This document shows, one piece after another, positions 18,961-30,300 of a DNA stretch of 30,907 nt (the stretch's first letter is position 1; each line of letters begins with the position of its first letter). The stretch is from Elysia marginata (Eukaryota > Mollusca > Gastropoda > Plakobranchidae). The stretch spans positions 62,899 to 93,805 of the forward strand of contig BMAT01012378.1 of the NCBI GenBank assembly GCA_019649035.1, written 5' to 3'. A program made the position numbers and the translations under genes. Below the pieces are notes generated by a model. It did not search any database. It had not been told where the DNA came from and saw only the letters and a list, made by a program, of their open reading frames with translations.

Positions 18961-18972
18961 TCTGGAATTTCT
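18961..18972 (-). promoter_or_regulatory. PCS: Splice acceptor upstream of the start codon (implies a non-coding first exon)
   Basis: On the minus strand a pyrimidine-rich run 'ttctttttcttcttataat' ends in ctag just 16 nt before the ATG, with an alternative CAG seven nt before the ATG. This is a good 3' splice site, so the transcript probably begins in at least one upstream non-coding exon. That exon and the promoter could not be located. Confidence 0.6.
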
Positions 18973-21442
18973 AGATTATAAGAAGAAAAAGAATTTATAA
19001 AATGTTGTCAGTCTATTTTTATGTAAAGGTGGTGAAATTTATCAACATAACTCATACAGCAATATAGCTGAAAGCTTTAAACAGCTTTTATCGTACAATT
19101 AATTAGGTCCCATAAAATGAGATAAATGTTGTTTTAAATAAAAGACTTTTTTTTCTTGCCGAATTCTACTCAGTTGTGACCAAAAAACGTGTTGTAGGCT
19201 TCATCTACAGAGGACATCTCACAGTATGATAGTTCAAACCTCTTGGGAATGGACAAAGATTTTGAATTAAGAGCATTTGAATTCTAACTAAGAATTAGGT
19301 TGATGTTTATTTTTTTTTTTAATCTATTTTCTTCTGCATCAATTAAATTGGCACATCCTCTGTGACATGACTGTTGCAAACATTAATAAACTCATAAATC
19401 TAAGGGTCAGACACTTTTTTGTGGTTGACAAATCCAAAGAGGAAGAAGAAACCCCGTTCTTAGAAAACAGTGAATTATGAGAATTTTAAATCATCAGATT
19501 TCGATTTTGGAGGTTTCTTACTGTATTAAGTCTCATTTCAGTTTTTAAGCAAATAAAAAAAAAAACTTTTTTGTTTAGTCTTCCAGCTTGCATATACAGG
19601 CACGTGATTGATTTCACTAATGTGTTTGAAGAAACCTACAGTAACAGCAGGGGTTTGAAAGTGTATAAACATAAGTGGTTGTAGTTTCACAAGATATGAA
19701 GATCACAAAATGATATGTACTGTACAGTTGTTTCTCTTTTTCAATGCAAAGGAAAGCAGGTTCTTGACCAATTCAAAACTTTCTTCTGGATTAAATCCAC
19801 AATTTATAAAAAAAAACACAAGAGCAGAAGTTTAAAATCGAATGGAACTTACATCAATTTTCACTCATTAATGCCGGTAACGTTTAGCTCATGACTCTGC
19901 TACAACAAATGCAAGTACGAATGTCACTGCATGCTTCGCAGCTGTGGTTAGATGTGATACACAGGTATGGCTGGTGAAATAAAATTAGAGGTTTGTGAGA
20001 CAACAACAAAAATGTTAATAAAATTTTCATAAATTTAAGCTTCTTCTCAGAGGGGTCAAACTCAAAGAGGTGGACCCAAGAGAGAAAGAAACAGATTACA
20101 TATGGTTATAAAGAAAACCAAGTACCTGGAGAGAGAAGCACAGAGAGTGAGACCAGAATTTTGCTAATACAGGAAAGAAGAGAGAGACAATTAAAGGGAA
20201 TTGCAAAAAAATTTTCTTCAGGTGTGTAAAAAAGTTGAAAGGATATTTTTTAATAGTATTGAACATTCTAGAGTAGAAGTTCCTTTAAACTTCCAAATAG
20301 TATTAAAAGAACAAATAAATAAATGATATATATGTACATTATGTATACCTGAGGACAAAACAGATAGCAATTTTTAAGTCTTGAAAGTTCAGAAAAATAT
20401 GCTCTTTTCAATATTGTTTTTAGGAAGTTTTTAATTATTACACTTAATGAAAAAAAAAGGAGGCAAGACCAATCACAGGCATTTTTTGTAGCTTGTGATG
20501 TGTTGTCATTTAAGTTAAAATGATTGCTTGTGATATCACTTCACCCCCTGATGATTAGATTTTATCTTTATAAATGTGTTTTTGATGAGCTACACCAATC
20601 TCTTTTTCAATATACTGAAGCTACAACAATACATGTATCTCAGCGCACAACAGACTTGGAGCTCAAATTGATGTCTTTTTAAATTAAACCTACATTGGTC
20701 AAGGAGTTCCAGGAGTCAAACATTGAAATCATAGCTTCCTTGGGTGAAAGTTTTATCATTCAAGGTTGTTTGGATACAAGGTAAAAGTAGTCATGAGCAA
20801 TGGCTATGTTGACACAATAGTCAGCGTAGTCACAGAAAAAAATAATTGCACGAGAAACTTAAGTGGTGCCTCACAGAGACATGAAAGAGGATAAAAATAT
20901 AACTATGCAATCAAAAGAATGGAAAAATAATACAGGAACTGATATAATATAATTTTTAAATGAAATTATTTCCAATTGAAGACTTCATATAAATTTGTTA
21001 CCGGTACTTGTCTTGAGACCAGTAGCAATGAGCCCGATAACAACATTAATTTAGCACAAAAAAAAAAAACGAACATTTTTTAGTAGTTTTATTTCTCGAA
21101 TTTATTATTAATCAAAACATGCTCTAAATCGATATCTTTCCACAAAATTTTAATGACTTCAAAGACTTTTCAATGGCTAGAAACTATAAAAAATGCATTT
21201 TTCAAAATACCACAAACATATAATTTGAAAACTGCAACATCTTACTCATTTGTCGTGGTTATCAGATATTAGTAGTCCAGTTTTTGTAAAAACAAGGATT
21301 TAACATCTTGAGTTCACACTGAGTCACTTCATCTACTTTTATCTGAATTATCATTATAAAGCTACAAAAAAGTGAAAAAAAACCACTAGTTTATTACAAA
21401 TAATGTATAGAATATGAATGAAATCTTACATTTAAATAAGAT
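18971..21442. other. Upstream region with no recognised gene
   Basis: AT-rich DNA, presumably the first intron or 5' flank of the phytochelatin synthase gene. The segment 19232-19530 is listed separately as a worn repeat. No other feature is recognised on either strand. Confidence 0.5.
19232..19530. mobile_element. Worn CAGT-type DNA element remnant
   Basis: The left edge 'cacagtatgatagttcaaac' with 'ctcttgggaa' and the right edge 'gattttggaggtttcttact' with GTA resemble the ends of the element at 2212-3446 (its right end has 'ccgaggttccactgta' after a 'ttatgaggtttccagattat' stretch). The inner part 'ttatgagaattttaaatcat' also resembles 7105-7130. Boundaries are approximate. Confidence 0.35.
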
Positions 21443-21691
21443 ATTTGTCTCGCATTCTGTCCAAATGAGTCGTAAATAGAAAGGCATAGTTTAGAGATAT
21501 AGGCTTTTAAAGTTTAGTGGTTGTTCATAAATCAAAATATTTTTATGTTAAATATTTAAGCTAAAACCATTTCTAAACAGTTTTCACACCAAATTGATAT
21601 TCAAATTTCATTTTTAAGGTGTTTAATATTAATTAGTATGATTGCTAGGGCCTCAATACGTCTAAATTTTAAATGCTGTTTTCTCCCCTCT

Positions 21692-21705
21692 CTGAAATTT
21701 CACAA
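21692..21705. repeat. Left 14-bp target-site duplication of the SINE
   Basis: ctgaaatttcacaa, identical to 21961-21974. Its uninterrupted form is present in TIR family A copy 2 as 'ctgaaatttcacaagtcc', which confirms the empty site. Confidence 0.93.
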
Positions 21706-21960
21706 TGATTGATTGATTGAAGGGTATTTTTACAAGCCCAATTCCACTTCAAAGGTGCTCTCAGGGCTTGGGTCCCAATGACAATTTTACGGGCTGCCAC
21801 CCAGAGACTAGCGGGGATACCATGACTTAGCCTCAGCCGGTCACATTATACTGACACCGACCCAACCAGTAGGGGCCCGGACTGTGCTTGGCTGTGTTTT
21901 GAACCCGCGACCTCTTGGCCACGGAACGAAGCCACTACCAACTGAGCTATCTAGGCCCCC
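21706..21960 (-). mobile_element. tRNA-derived SINE with 14-bp target-site duplication
   Basis: On the minus strand the head reads like a tRNA: 'cctagatagctcagttggta' (A-box), then 'gaggtcgcgggttcaaaac' (B-box). A body of about 170 bp follows, then a short (AATC)n-type tail ('caatcaatcaatcatt'). The insertion is bracketed by identical ctgaaatttcacaa at 21692-21705 and 21961-21974. The perfect duplication and intact promoter boxes indicate a relatively recent insertion. The family differs from the SINE at 2817-3150 in head, body and tail. Confidence 0.92.
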
Positions 21961-22199
21961 CTGAAATTTCACAAGCCCTAACCCTGTTGACTTCAAACGT
22001 CAATAACTTCATACAGAAGCATGATACTTTGATAGAGCTCTTCTGTTTGTTGTATTTGAAAGTAGAGAAAATCAGCTCTATTGTGATACTAATAACTGAC
22101 TACCTTCCAATTTTGACTTAAGACTCATTTGGACTGGTTGCAAGACATTTAGTCTCTGTTTTACATTTAATGAGGGCAGATCTAAAGCTGAGCTAAGCA

Positions 22200-22455
22200 A
22201 GAGTGGAGATGGGTGAAGAACAAAAAAGAGAGAGAAAGAAAGAGGATGTGGACAATGATTAAAAGGAGGATAAAATGGTACTTACATGGAGATAAGAAGA
22301 GAAGGCGTTGAAAAGAAACTCAGAGACAGAACATTAGCTGCAGACACGCTAAAGGGTACACTCATGGTTTAAGCCAAAAGGGATGGTCGGAGAGGAAGAG
22401 ACAGACAGCCATCACCAAACAGAGCCAGAGAGAGAAAGAGAGAGAGTGTGATGGT
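22200..22455. repeat. Purine-rich low-complexity region
   Basis: Plus strand rich in gaga and aaag words, ending in 'agagagagaaagagagagag' followed by tgtgatggtgtgcgcg. There is no gene signal. Confidence 0.75.
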
Positions 22456-22609
22456 GTGCGCGTATGTGTGTTTACAAGCACAGCCAGAAATAACCTTTGG
22501 TTCCCTTGACTCTTGTCCTTGTCCTCCAATTCTTATTAGATTAAATCTTACAGATATTTTTTTTCAAAGTCCCCTATGAATTTTTTTGTTGATTTTGTTC
22601 ATAATTTGA

Positions 22610-22797
22610 TTGTCCTTCATGTCTTCCTACTTTTTTTTTGCAGCCTTCATCTCCTCATTTTTCTTTTATAATTCTCCATTTCCTCTCCTTCATCCTTCAC
22701 CTTCTGTTCCATTGCCGACTTTACCACTGGCTCCTCCTTCTCTCTGTCCTTCTTTTCTCATCCGCTTCCTCCTCATCCTTCTTCTTTTAGAATTCTG
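22610..22797. repeat. Pyrimidine-rich low-complexity region
   Basis: T/C-rich tract of about 180 bp (ctcctt, cttctt, ctctgtcc words). The 62-codon frame on the plus strand is Ser/Pro/Leu/Phe-rich because of this composition and is not a gene. Confidence 0.75.
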
Positions 22798-22941
22798 AAC
22801 AACACTTGTATATGCCCTTTGTGAAAAATTGAGAGTCGAGTGTCGTGTTGCAGCTTAAGAGGAAAACAAGTAAAAACAAATTACAGATGACACATACACA
22901 AAGACATGACATATGATATGTATGGATTAAGTAAGTGGGAA

Positions 22942-22976
22942 CCAACCAACCTACCTACCTATCTATCTATCTATCA
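22942..22976. repeat. (CCTA)n/(CTAT)n microsatellite
   Basis: accaacca, then cctacctac, then five ctat units. CT-rich sequence continues to about 23040. A similar mixture occurs at 28262-28310. Confidence 0.9.
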
Positions 22977-23520
22977 CTCTTTCTCTCTCGCTCTATCTTT
23001 ACATCTCTGTTTGTACTTGTCTATATGTCTCTTCCTCTGCCATCTTCTCTGTTGGCCCAAAACCTGTTTTAAAATTTCTACAACAAGATTAACCTTGATT
23101 TAACATATTACTGTATAACTAGATCTTTAACTATATCTATAGCAGGGCTTTAGTAATAAATACCTGTATGTAGATTTGATTTTTAAGTAGCTGAGTATAG
23201 TTTAGTTAGAACTACTAGTACTACAATATTATCTAGAAGTAGAACAGATGAGAGGCATATCATATTGATCTGATTGGCTGGAGCTGAATGAGACATGACG
23301 CCAGAGCTCTCTATCGGACTTCCTCAAAAATAGCCAAGTGGACTCCTTTTGAGCTTATCTAGGACAATATTTTGTTTTTTTTAGCTTCTCAATCATTAAT
23401 TAGCGTATTTTGTAAAAAAAATCAAAATCAGGAAAAAAAAAAGATTTCTCCATGATTTAGCCTCAAAATGACCAGATTTTCGTGCATGTCTCTAGAATAG
23501 TGCATTACCCTTCTTATCAA

Positions 23521-23523
23521 NNN
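23521..23523. other. Short assembly gap (3 N) before a G run
   Basis: nnn is followed by a run of twelve G. The gap at 16071-16074 has the same setting (nnnn then G run), so both look like homopolymer problems. Confidence 0.95.
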
Positions 23524-23587
23524 GGGGGGGGGGGTAGCCATCATCTGAAACCACAGCCGTTGACAAATAATTTCTTTATCATGGCAG

Positions 23588-23683
23588 AGGTGGTTTCTGC
23601 ATCTCTACTATAAGAACATTGCCAGCATAAAAGGCACTGCACTCTGTTTCTGATGGTGGGGTCACTCTTATGTAGTTACTTTA
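23588..23683. repeat. Dispersed repeat, copy 2 (partner at 5021-5115)
   Basis: 'aggtggtttctgcatctcta' through 'gtttctgatggtggggtcac' aligns with 5021-5115 in the same orientation. Family and full extent are unknown. Confidence 0.6.
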
Positions 23684-23836
23684 TAGGCATTGTGATTCCC
23701 ACATGGTATTGGTAGTATTGGTCATTGCAGGTAATTATAATTTAACTTTTTATATGCCTAGCCTAGATTGGAATTCCATGGACAGAAGGAAAAAAGACCA
23801 TCAGAAATGATAGGCCTAGGCCTGCATTATCTTACA

Positions 23837-23845
23837 AGAGAAAGA

Positions 23846-23891
<46 letters not shown>

Positions 23892-23900
23892 GAGGAGGAG
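23837..23900. repeat. (GA)n then (GGA)n microsatellite
   Basis: Nearly pure GA from about 23840 to 23888, changing to five GGA units and then ggagaaggaga. Confidence 0.95.
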
Positions 23901-25414
23901 AAGGAGACGGTTTGTGCATAAAAAGAAAGAGAAAGGGTTAGGCCTACCCAGAGATGCGCAGATGCTCGACACTTTTTAAAAATCAATGTATACAGAAAGG
24001 CTGAACAAATAAGGACTTAAAAAGATTTAAAGCAAGAGATGGAGAAAATAAGGGAAGGGTGCAGGAGAGAGATGGTAATCGGTGAACAGTTACAGTGTCT
24101 TGAGATTAAAAACTGGTGAGTATTAGCATTTTCAGAGCAGTTTTTAAAGATTTCTTGGAAACGAGGTTCTTGCAGCAGGGGCATCAATGCTATTTATCTC
24201 TCACTCCTATAGACGCCATCTACCTAGTACAAGTAGGAACAATCTCATTAGGTTTCTTTTGTATGTCTTGGTGGTGTGCGTGCGTTTGTGTGTGGAACTG
24301 GAAGATAATGCCTACAAACTTACAGCCAAGTTAGGTCCTATAGGAAAGCGCTTACATTTTAAACGCAGTCTAATTCTTTTCCAGGGTGGAATACCAGTAA
24401 TCTAGGCCTACCCGTGAATAATCAACAAGCAGAGAGGTAAGTGACAGATCAAAATCAGTATAAATACATTTCCGATTTTGTTGTTTGTAATATGCAGCTT
24501 TGATGCAGACGTACATTCTATGAAAACACAATAAAAAACAAAATGACATCGAGAAGGCCTAAAACCTTTAATCTTAATCATCAGGATTTCCACACCAAAC
24601 CTGGGGGCTAGGCCTACTTATTTAAACGAAATTGCAGGTTTTTGACTGAGGAAAGTCTATATTATTAATCTTAATAAAATGAATAAGCCATTTATAGTTA
24701 AATACTTACTGTGGCGTTCAAAAGTTTATCCAAGTATTATAATATATACTTTGTAATAATTATAATAACTGAGCATTTCACAATTTTGTTTGTACAATCA
24801 ATTAAAAACTGTTCCTACCCACGATTTTTCAACATTCCGGCTGCCATTTAATGTACATTCACATGTTGCAGCTCTGAGGTCAGACGTAAAAAGTTTAACC
24901 CTAGATTTTAGGCACCAAAGCAAGGCCTCTCCTGTCAGCTAAATACGTTAAATTGCCTTTTATTTCGTTATTGATAAATTTACCATATATTAGAAACAAT
25001 GTATGGCTTACTATACTATCCATTAATTACAGGTTTTTTTTCAGAAAAGATTGTTGTACATACAATGCTGAGTGCAGCACAGAGTTTTCAATCCTTCAAT
25101 TATTATTATGGAGATAATTTATAAAATTCATGGCTTTTTAAAAGGCAAAAACAGGTTGTCAAATTTTCAAAATGGCAGTCATGTAATAATGTTCAAACCA
25201 TGCAGACAAAATTAAAATGCTCTTTTTTAACATTGATTAAGTGCTTTGTTTGAAATTATGAAATATTGTTACTGTAATTCAAATTCCATAGATATAGGGA
25301 GTACCATTTTTTAAATCCATTGGCCTTAGTTTTAACAGTTCAGATCAGATAAGGTGATTTTCATTGCTGTTCAGAATACTCACAATATTGTGAGCCTCAT
25401 CCATCAACTATCAC

Positions 25415-25480
25415 GCCGTTAGCTCAGCTGATGAAACACCGGACTGGTGATCAAGAGTCCTAGAGATCTATACTAGACCA
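25415..25480 (+). repeat. Degenerate tRNA-like segment (SINE head remnant)
   Basis: 'gccgttagctcagctgatga' is an A-box region, and 'ccggactggtgatcaagagt' looks like an anticodon arm and variable region. The B-box area ('agagatctatactagacc') has decayed from the GGTTCRANNCC form. Without an intact T arm or matched acceptor stem it is not a functional tRNA gene. Confidence 0.55.
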
Positions 25481-26129
25481 GAACCAAGTACCTGTATGAC
25501 TCTCATGCTCAAGACAATTTGATTTGGACTGTTGTGTAAAAATGATCTATAGATCTCTGAATGCATGTACCGACCTTGCCTTCCTTTACCGCAATTGAAA
25601 AAAGTATTTACAGATCTAGATGAAATATGATTTTATAAGATAATAAAGTACAAGACGGTTTCTTTTCTTCAGTAGCAAAAAAAAATAATTCAAGTTTAGG
25701 GTTGCTCCCCTCTGCCGAATTCCTTCCATTACAAGTACTCTTTACCAGTTTAATGTATACATCCCTTCATTTTATTTTCATCAATGAAGTAAATTTAATG
25801 AAAAATAACTCGTACTACAGAACCCTTTATTTCTAGATTTTAAACATCTGATAAAATTTGTTAACACAAAAATATATCTAGATCTAAATGTAAATTATAA
25901 ATGGCTTAGCTAGGGTGGCACCTTTATGTTTTTAAAAATCTTCCAAAGAGGCCTGCATTAATGTCCTTTTTCAGTCATTTATATGTAGATCTATGAGGTG
26001 GTGTCAACTTTTAATTTTATAAAGGTAGATCTAGATTAGATCTACAGAGTGACGATGTAACAATTAACACTGCCTTTAAACTTTAAGTTGACCTGTAAAT
26101 TTGATAGAACAATTTTTCAAATTAAACTA

Positions 26130-26400
26130 GGATTTATAAATATTTTAGAAAATAGATCTATAGGAATCTAGAACTTGTAGAGGCAGCTTGCCTTCGAATC
26201 TTCTAGATTCTAACATTAATTTCTTAAGAGATCTAGAATCCAGATCTAGATTTTATACGTATGTTATGTATTGATGTAAATTAGGGGGAATCTATAATCC
26301 AGATCTAGACTAGAGTCTAAATCTAATTCTATATAAAATCTAGATGATTATTGCCTAGATTAAGGTATGATATCTAGATCTAGATCTAGATCTCGAACAA
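26130..26400. repeat. CTAGAT/AGATCT-rich stretch
   Basis: Many overlapping AGATCT, TCTAGA and CTAGATC words, ending in four near-perfect tandem units 'ctagatctagatctagatct' at about 26373-26393. The words are self-complementary, so the stretch can form small hairpins. Single AGATCTAGAT words also occur in many other parts of the window. Confidence 0.75.
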
Positions 26401-27223
26401 AATCGAGATTTTAGTAGCCAAGGCCTACCTTACTATGCTCTCGGCTGCTCCAATAAATTAACGCCAAACTGTGATCCTGTGTTGTGACTTGTGATGTGAG
26501 CAAACCGAGTTTAAAAGACTACTTCTAACAAGTTCTAAGACTAGATCTAGATTACTATTTTTAGAGGAAGTCAAGATGTGTGTGAGCGGAAAGCTGCGCG
26601 TGTGTCGGCATTTCATCATCATTGGCCGAGAAGACCTCAAAAAATGAAAAAAAGGGGCTTGGCCTAGACCACTCTCTGGCTTGGCCAAAACGTCTACGGC
26701 AGGCCCAACCTAGGCTAAGCTGAGTGGTTACATTTTTGACATTTTTGTTGCTCCACTGCGCTAGTAAGTTTATTGACCTATCTGCTGATCCGTAAACCAG
26801 TGATCTATTTATAGTAGCTAACTGCCGCAAACTCTTTTTCAGCAATGTCAGTTCCTTTAATTAACAAGTGTAGCGATTTTACCTAAATTCATCCATTGAT
26901 AGCCTAGCAACCACTTGCGGTACGGTAGCCTAATATATCTTAACTGAAAAAGCCCATAAAAACAATAAAGAGCGTTTTTATACTGCATAATTAACTAATG
27001 CTCTTCACACTTCACGTGAGTTCCCGAAGGACCACTACCCTTCAAATTACCTTCAGAACTCACAGAGAAGTAGCAGGTAGCCTAATAAGGCGCGCACTCA
27101 CATTGACAAGTTCTTAAACTGCCCATGATAGCTGCTAGTCTTTCATTACTCCTGAGTGCGTCAAAGAAATGTGTGTATAGGTAATAAGTATCCTTTCTCT
27201 AGAGCTAAACGTCGACCTGCGCA

Positions 27224-27299
27224 ACCAGAGGCTCGGACTCCGGACCTCTCGGTCCAAAAGTCGAGCATGTGGACCTACTACAGACTAGACCACGGCGAC
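27224..27299 (-). repeat. Degenerate tRNA-like segment (SINE head remnant)
   Basis: On the minus strand 'gtcgccgtggtctagtctgt' starts like an A-box region, and 'gctcgacttttggaccgaga' followed by ggtccggagtccgagcctc resembles an anticodon arm, variable loop and T arm of a tRNA-Pro-like sequence. The T loop lacks the GGTTCRA form and the acceptor stem is not closed, so a tRNA gene is unlikely; a SINE head is more likely. Confidence 0.5.
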
Positions 27300-28261
27300 A
27301 CAAAATGAAGAAGGGACCACGTCCACTAAACACTTAATGTTCTTGTGAATGTAGGTTACGGTATGGGCGGCTATGATTTGATAATCTACCTATAGGCCTA
27401 GTTCGAACATGGCTGTAAAGATGAATCCAAGTCAATTCCTTAACCTTTTTAAAACTACTAAAAAATCCCCTTAAAATTGGATTAAACGATAATACCGAAG
27501 TGAAGATAAACTTTAGGCTTATTATCGCGAGCTCCACTGCAGTCTGAGATTGACATAGTCACTTAAGTTTCGTTTTTAACAATATTATTTAGCGCTTAGC
27601 ACAATGCGGGTACACAAAAGTTGTCATATATACAGGTATCTATAATTTTATAAGCAGTATTAAATAATAGGAAAATAATACACTCATTAGGCTATAAAAA
27701 ACTAATTATATTTGGAATAACAAACTTCATACTTTTCCTGGCTTCCAACGACACGCTTGGATCTGTTGCACAAAGAGAAATACGATGAGAAAAAAGTCTT
27801 TTCCTTCTCTTGAAGTTGATTCACTGGCGGTGTCATTCCGACCCGAAATAGACAGACGGTCATACGTTGTCTAGACCCGTATTTTTTCCAGACAAGATGA
27901 CCTGTCCAGATTTTAGGGTGACTGAGTGCCCAGTGCTAGTGGCCTAGATAAAGCCAAATGACCGATTATCTTAGGACTCACAATCTCACATCCTTGATAA
28001 AGTCAAGACTCTTGAGCGATTCGGGACGATGTTTCTTATCTGTCTAAAGTTAATCTCCTATGACAAAACTCGGTTAGCTCAGTAACAAGTAAAAGTAACA
28101 ACTTACATGTGAGCGTATTGCTTTTGTTTTGCTGGCCCAGTTTTTGTCTCTTGAAGAATTTCATAACCAAGAGAAGATAACCATTTTAAGGCGCGGGCTA
28201 ACTTTGACGAAAATGAATTTTCTTTCTATCTGCGTATCAGTCTATCTATTTATCAATTTAT

Positions 28262-28310
28262 CTACCCATTCATCCATCCACCTATAAACCTACCTACCTA
28301 CCTACCGGTC
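28262..28310. repeat. CCAT/CCTA microsatellite
   Basis: cccattcatccatccacc, then four ccta units, flanked by ctatctatttatc-type words. Confidence 0.85.
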
Positions 28311-28386
28311 TATTTATCTGTGTGTGTGGATGTATGTAGGCTACCATGCATTTATGTTTGCCCGTCTAGTGTCTATCTGTCTGCCC

Positions 28387-28390
<4 letters not shown>

Positions 28391-28432
<42 letters not shown>

Positions 28433-28453
28433 CTCTCTCTTTCTCTCTCTCTA
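28391..28453. repeat. (CT)n microsatellite
   Basis: About 30 CT units interrupted by 'atctttct'. The minus-strand frame through it gives (Arg-Glu)n, a typical artefact. Confidence 0.95.
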
Positions 28454-30300
28454 ATAGGCTATAAAAAGGAAATTCACAACCTATCACTCCGTGAAAGAAG
28501 AAAAAAACAATACAACCATAATACATTTCGGCTTTATTTTACTGCCTTCTTCAGAAACAATACACAACACAATGAAGATATAAAACATTTCCGGATTTGA
28601 ACTAAAGACAAGATGACGTTGTATGTGAAGACATAATGGGATTATCCGTTGCCATTGACTCAACTTTCTTAAATTATGGCCCAAATGGCTAAAAATCTAC
28701 TTGTCTGTCTTTAAAGCTCATAATGAAATAGGACACCTTATTTGTTGATGTCCAAAAATAAGGACGCCATCTTTGATAATATATTCAAAAGTAACATTAG
28801 AAAACATCATGTTCAATGCAGTTGAAGAAGTTTAGGAGGGTCGGAATCAGGCGAAGTTTGTGACATTTAACGTAAAATAGATGGTAGTGGGGGGAGGAGG
28901 GGAGGAGGCGTTGTTGGTATTACCTAACATCATCCTTAATAACTCTTTGCTCCCTCTCCCCTTTGTTTATCTTAAGCTGTCATTCTCCACGTATCCTTTA
29001 TATTTGTATTAATACTATTACCATCCAAAACTCGGCCTCTTAATAACGAATGATCTAAAATGTCTATCAGCCAAATGGATGTAGGGCCTTCATGTATGCA
29101 GGCATGAGGTCTCATTCTGTCTCTCCTTCTCCCTTACTCTCATCCACTGTCCCTCTCTATATCTGATTATAGACTAATATGAAACAGCTATCTCTATGAC
29201 ATTGTCTGTCTCATTTTCAAATTATCCATGTTATGTGGTTTTCTTGGTCCAAAGCAATGTCCCTGTCATTATCGGGAGTGAAACGACGGGGTTTGAGGAG
29301 GAAGGCAGGGAGGGGCAGGATCAAGTACTATGGAGCTGCCCGGGAGATTGGGAAAGATGTTTGGCTATCTAGGTTAATGCCTTGCGGTGTCACTGTTTGG
29401 GTTGTTCTGATTTCAAATGTTTCTTCATTTTGGAGATCTATCATGTCTGTGTTTTTTTTAATTGGTCGATAGGTGTGACTTGAAAGTGGCTGGTGTTGTG
29501 TTCGGGTAGATTAAAGTGAAGGCCGACTGCGTCGCCTCTTTGGTTGTTGATGTTAGAAATGTGTTAAAGCGTTTAGCCGTTTACGTAGCCTTTGCGATGT
29601 GAGACCTAAGTATTGCTTTTGTGAATTCTACTTCAGTATTTAGATCTCTCTCTCCCTGTCTGTATGTCAATTTGTCTGTCTATCTGACTAACTCTCTCTC
29701 TGTTTCTCCTACATATCTCTCTGCGTCTTTATGTCTGTCTGTCAGTCTCTCTGTCTGACACACACGCTTTCTCTCTCTTTCTCTGCGATGGTTTCCGTGT
29801 GTCTTCTTTATTTGTTTTCCAGTTTTCTTCTCTGCGTTTCTTTTTTCCTCCTTGGTTCTATTGTCTATGAAATCTCCCGGTTGGCTAGTTGTAATTTTGG
29901 TAATCGGTTTTCATTTAAATTTAAATGTTTGTTTTAAACTTTTGTTCGCCATTTTTCATTTGAATTAATTCTTTTTAGTTCCATGCATTTAAGATCTCTT
30001 CTTTCAACTGTTAGTGTTACTATCTACTTTTCTAACCCTCCGCGCCAATGAGTCGCGAGGGGGGCCCTCTACAATTACCGGTCCTCATATTAGTTATAAA
30101 ACCATCCTTCGTCACTAGGTCAAAAGGGTGTGCAAAGTCTCTTCTAATGGTGACATTTTGTCAGTGGTCGTGCCTTATCTTATGCTGGAAAGTAAGAGAG
30201 AAGCTTTGAAGTAATTTTCATGACTCTTAACTATTGAGAGTGCTAGAAGAATTCTGTTAGGTATGGTGTATTTAGATTACAAGCACGAGGGGGGGGGGGG
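28454..30300. other. No gene recognised; CT-rich patches
   Basis: The only structure seen is a CT/CTGT-rich stretch at about 29645-29790, a G run before 30301 and T-rich runs. The 79-codon plus frame at 29233-29472 has no recognised family and no exon context. Confidence 0.6.

Larger units (their letters stand above)
21443..22149. mobile_element. TIR repeat family A, copy 3, interrupted by a SINE
   Basis: The ends are 'tttgtctcgcattctgtcc' with 'aaatgagtcgtaaat', and 'gactcatttggactggttgc' with 'aagacat'; the second reverse-complemented mirrors the first over about 30-40 bp. It is the most complete copy: 437 bp without the SINE and one target duplication. It shares the internal 'ctgaaatttcacaa', 'cctaaccctg', 'acttcatacagaagcatgat' and 'gatagagct' with the other two copies. 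The flanks are compatible with a TA target but not clean. No coding capacity or known family was recognised. Confidence 0.8.

Noticed and set aside
21880-21960. Possible tRNA gene on the minus strand
   Set aside because: It has a SINE body, an (AATC)n-type tail and a target-site duplication; not an independent tRNA gene.
22200-22797. Long hairpin between the GA-rich and CT-rich tracts
   Set aside because: The purine and pyrimidine tracts are complementary only in composition; I found no extended ordered match.
23638-25076. Metal-response-element-like words (TGCACTC at 23638-23644; GAGTGCA at 25070-25076)
   Set aside because: A 7-bp degenerate motif occurs by chance at this rate, one hit lies in a repeat, and the promoter is not located.
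28341-28526. Minus-strand (Arg-Glu)n frame
   Set aside because: It is a translation of the (CT)n microsatellite.
29233-29472. Plus-strand 79-codon frame
   Set aside because: It is short, has no recognised domain, and shows no splice or neighbour context supporting a gene.
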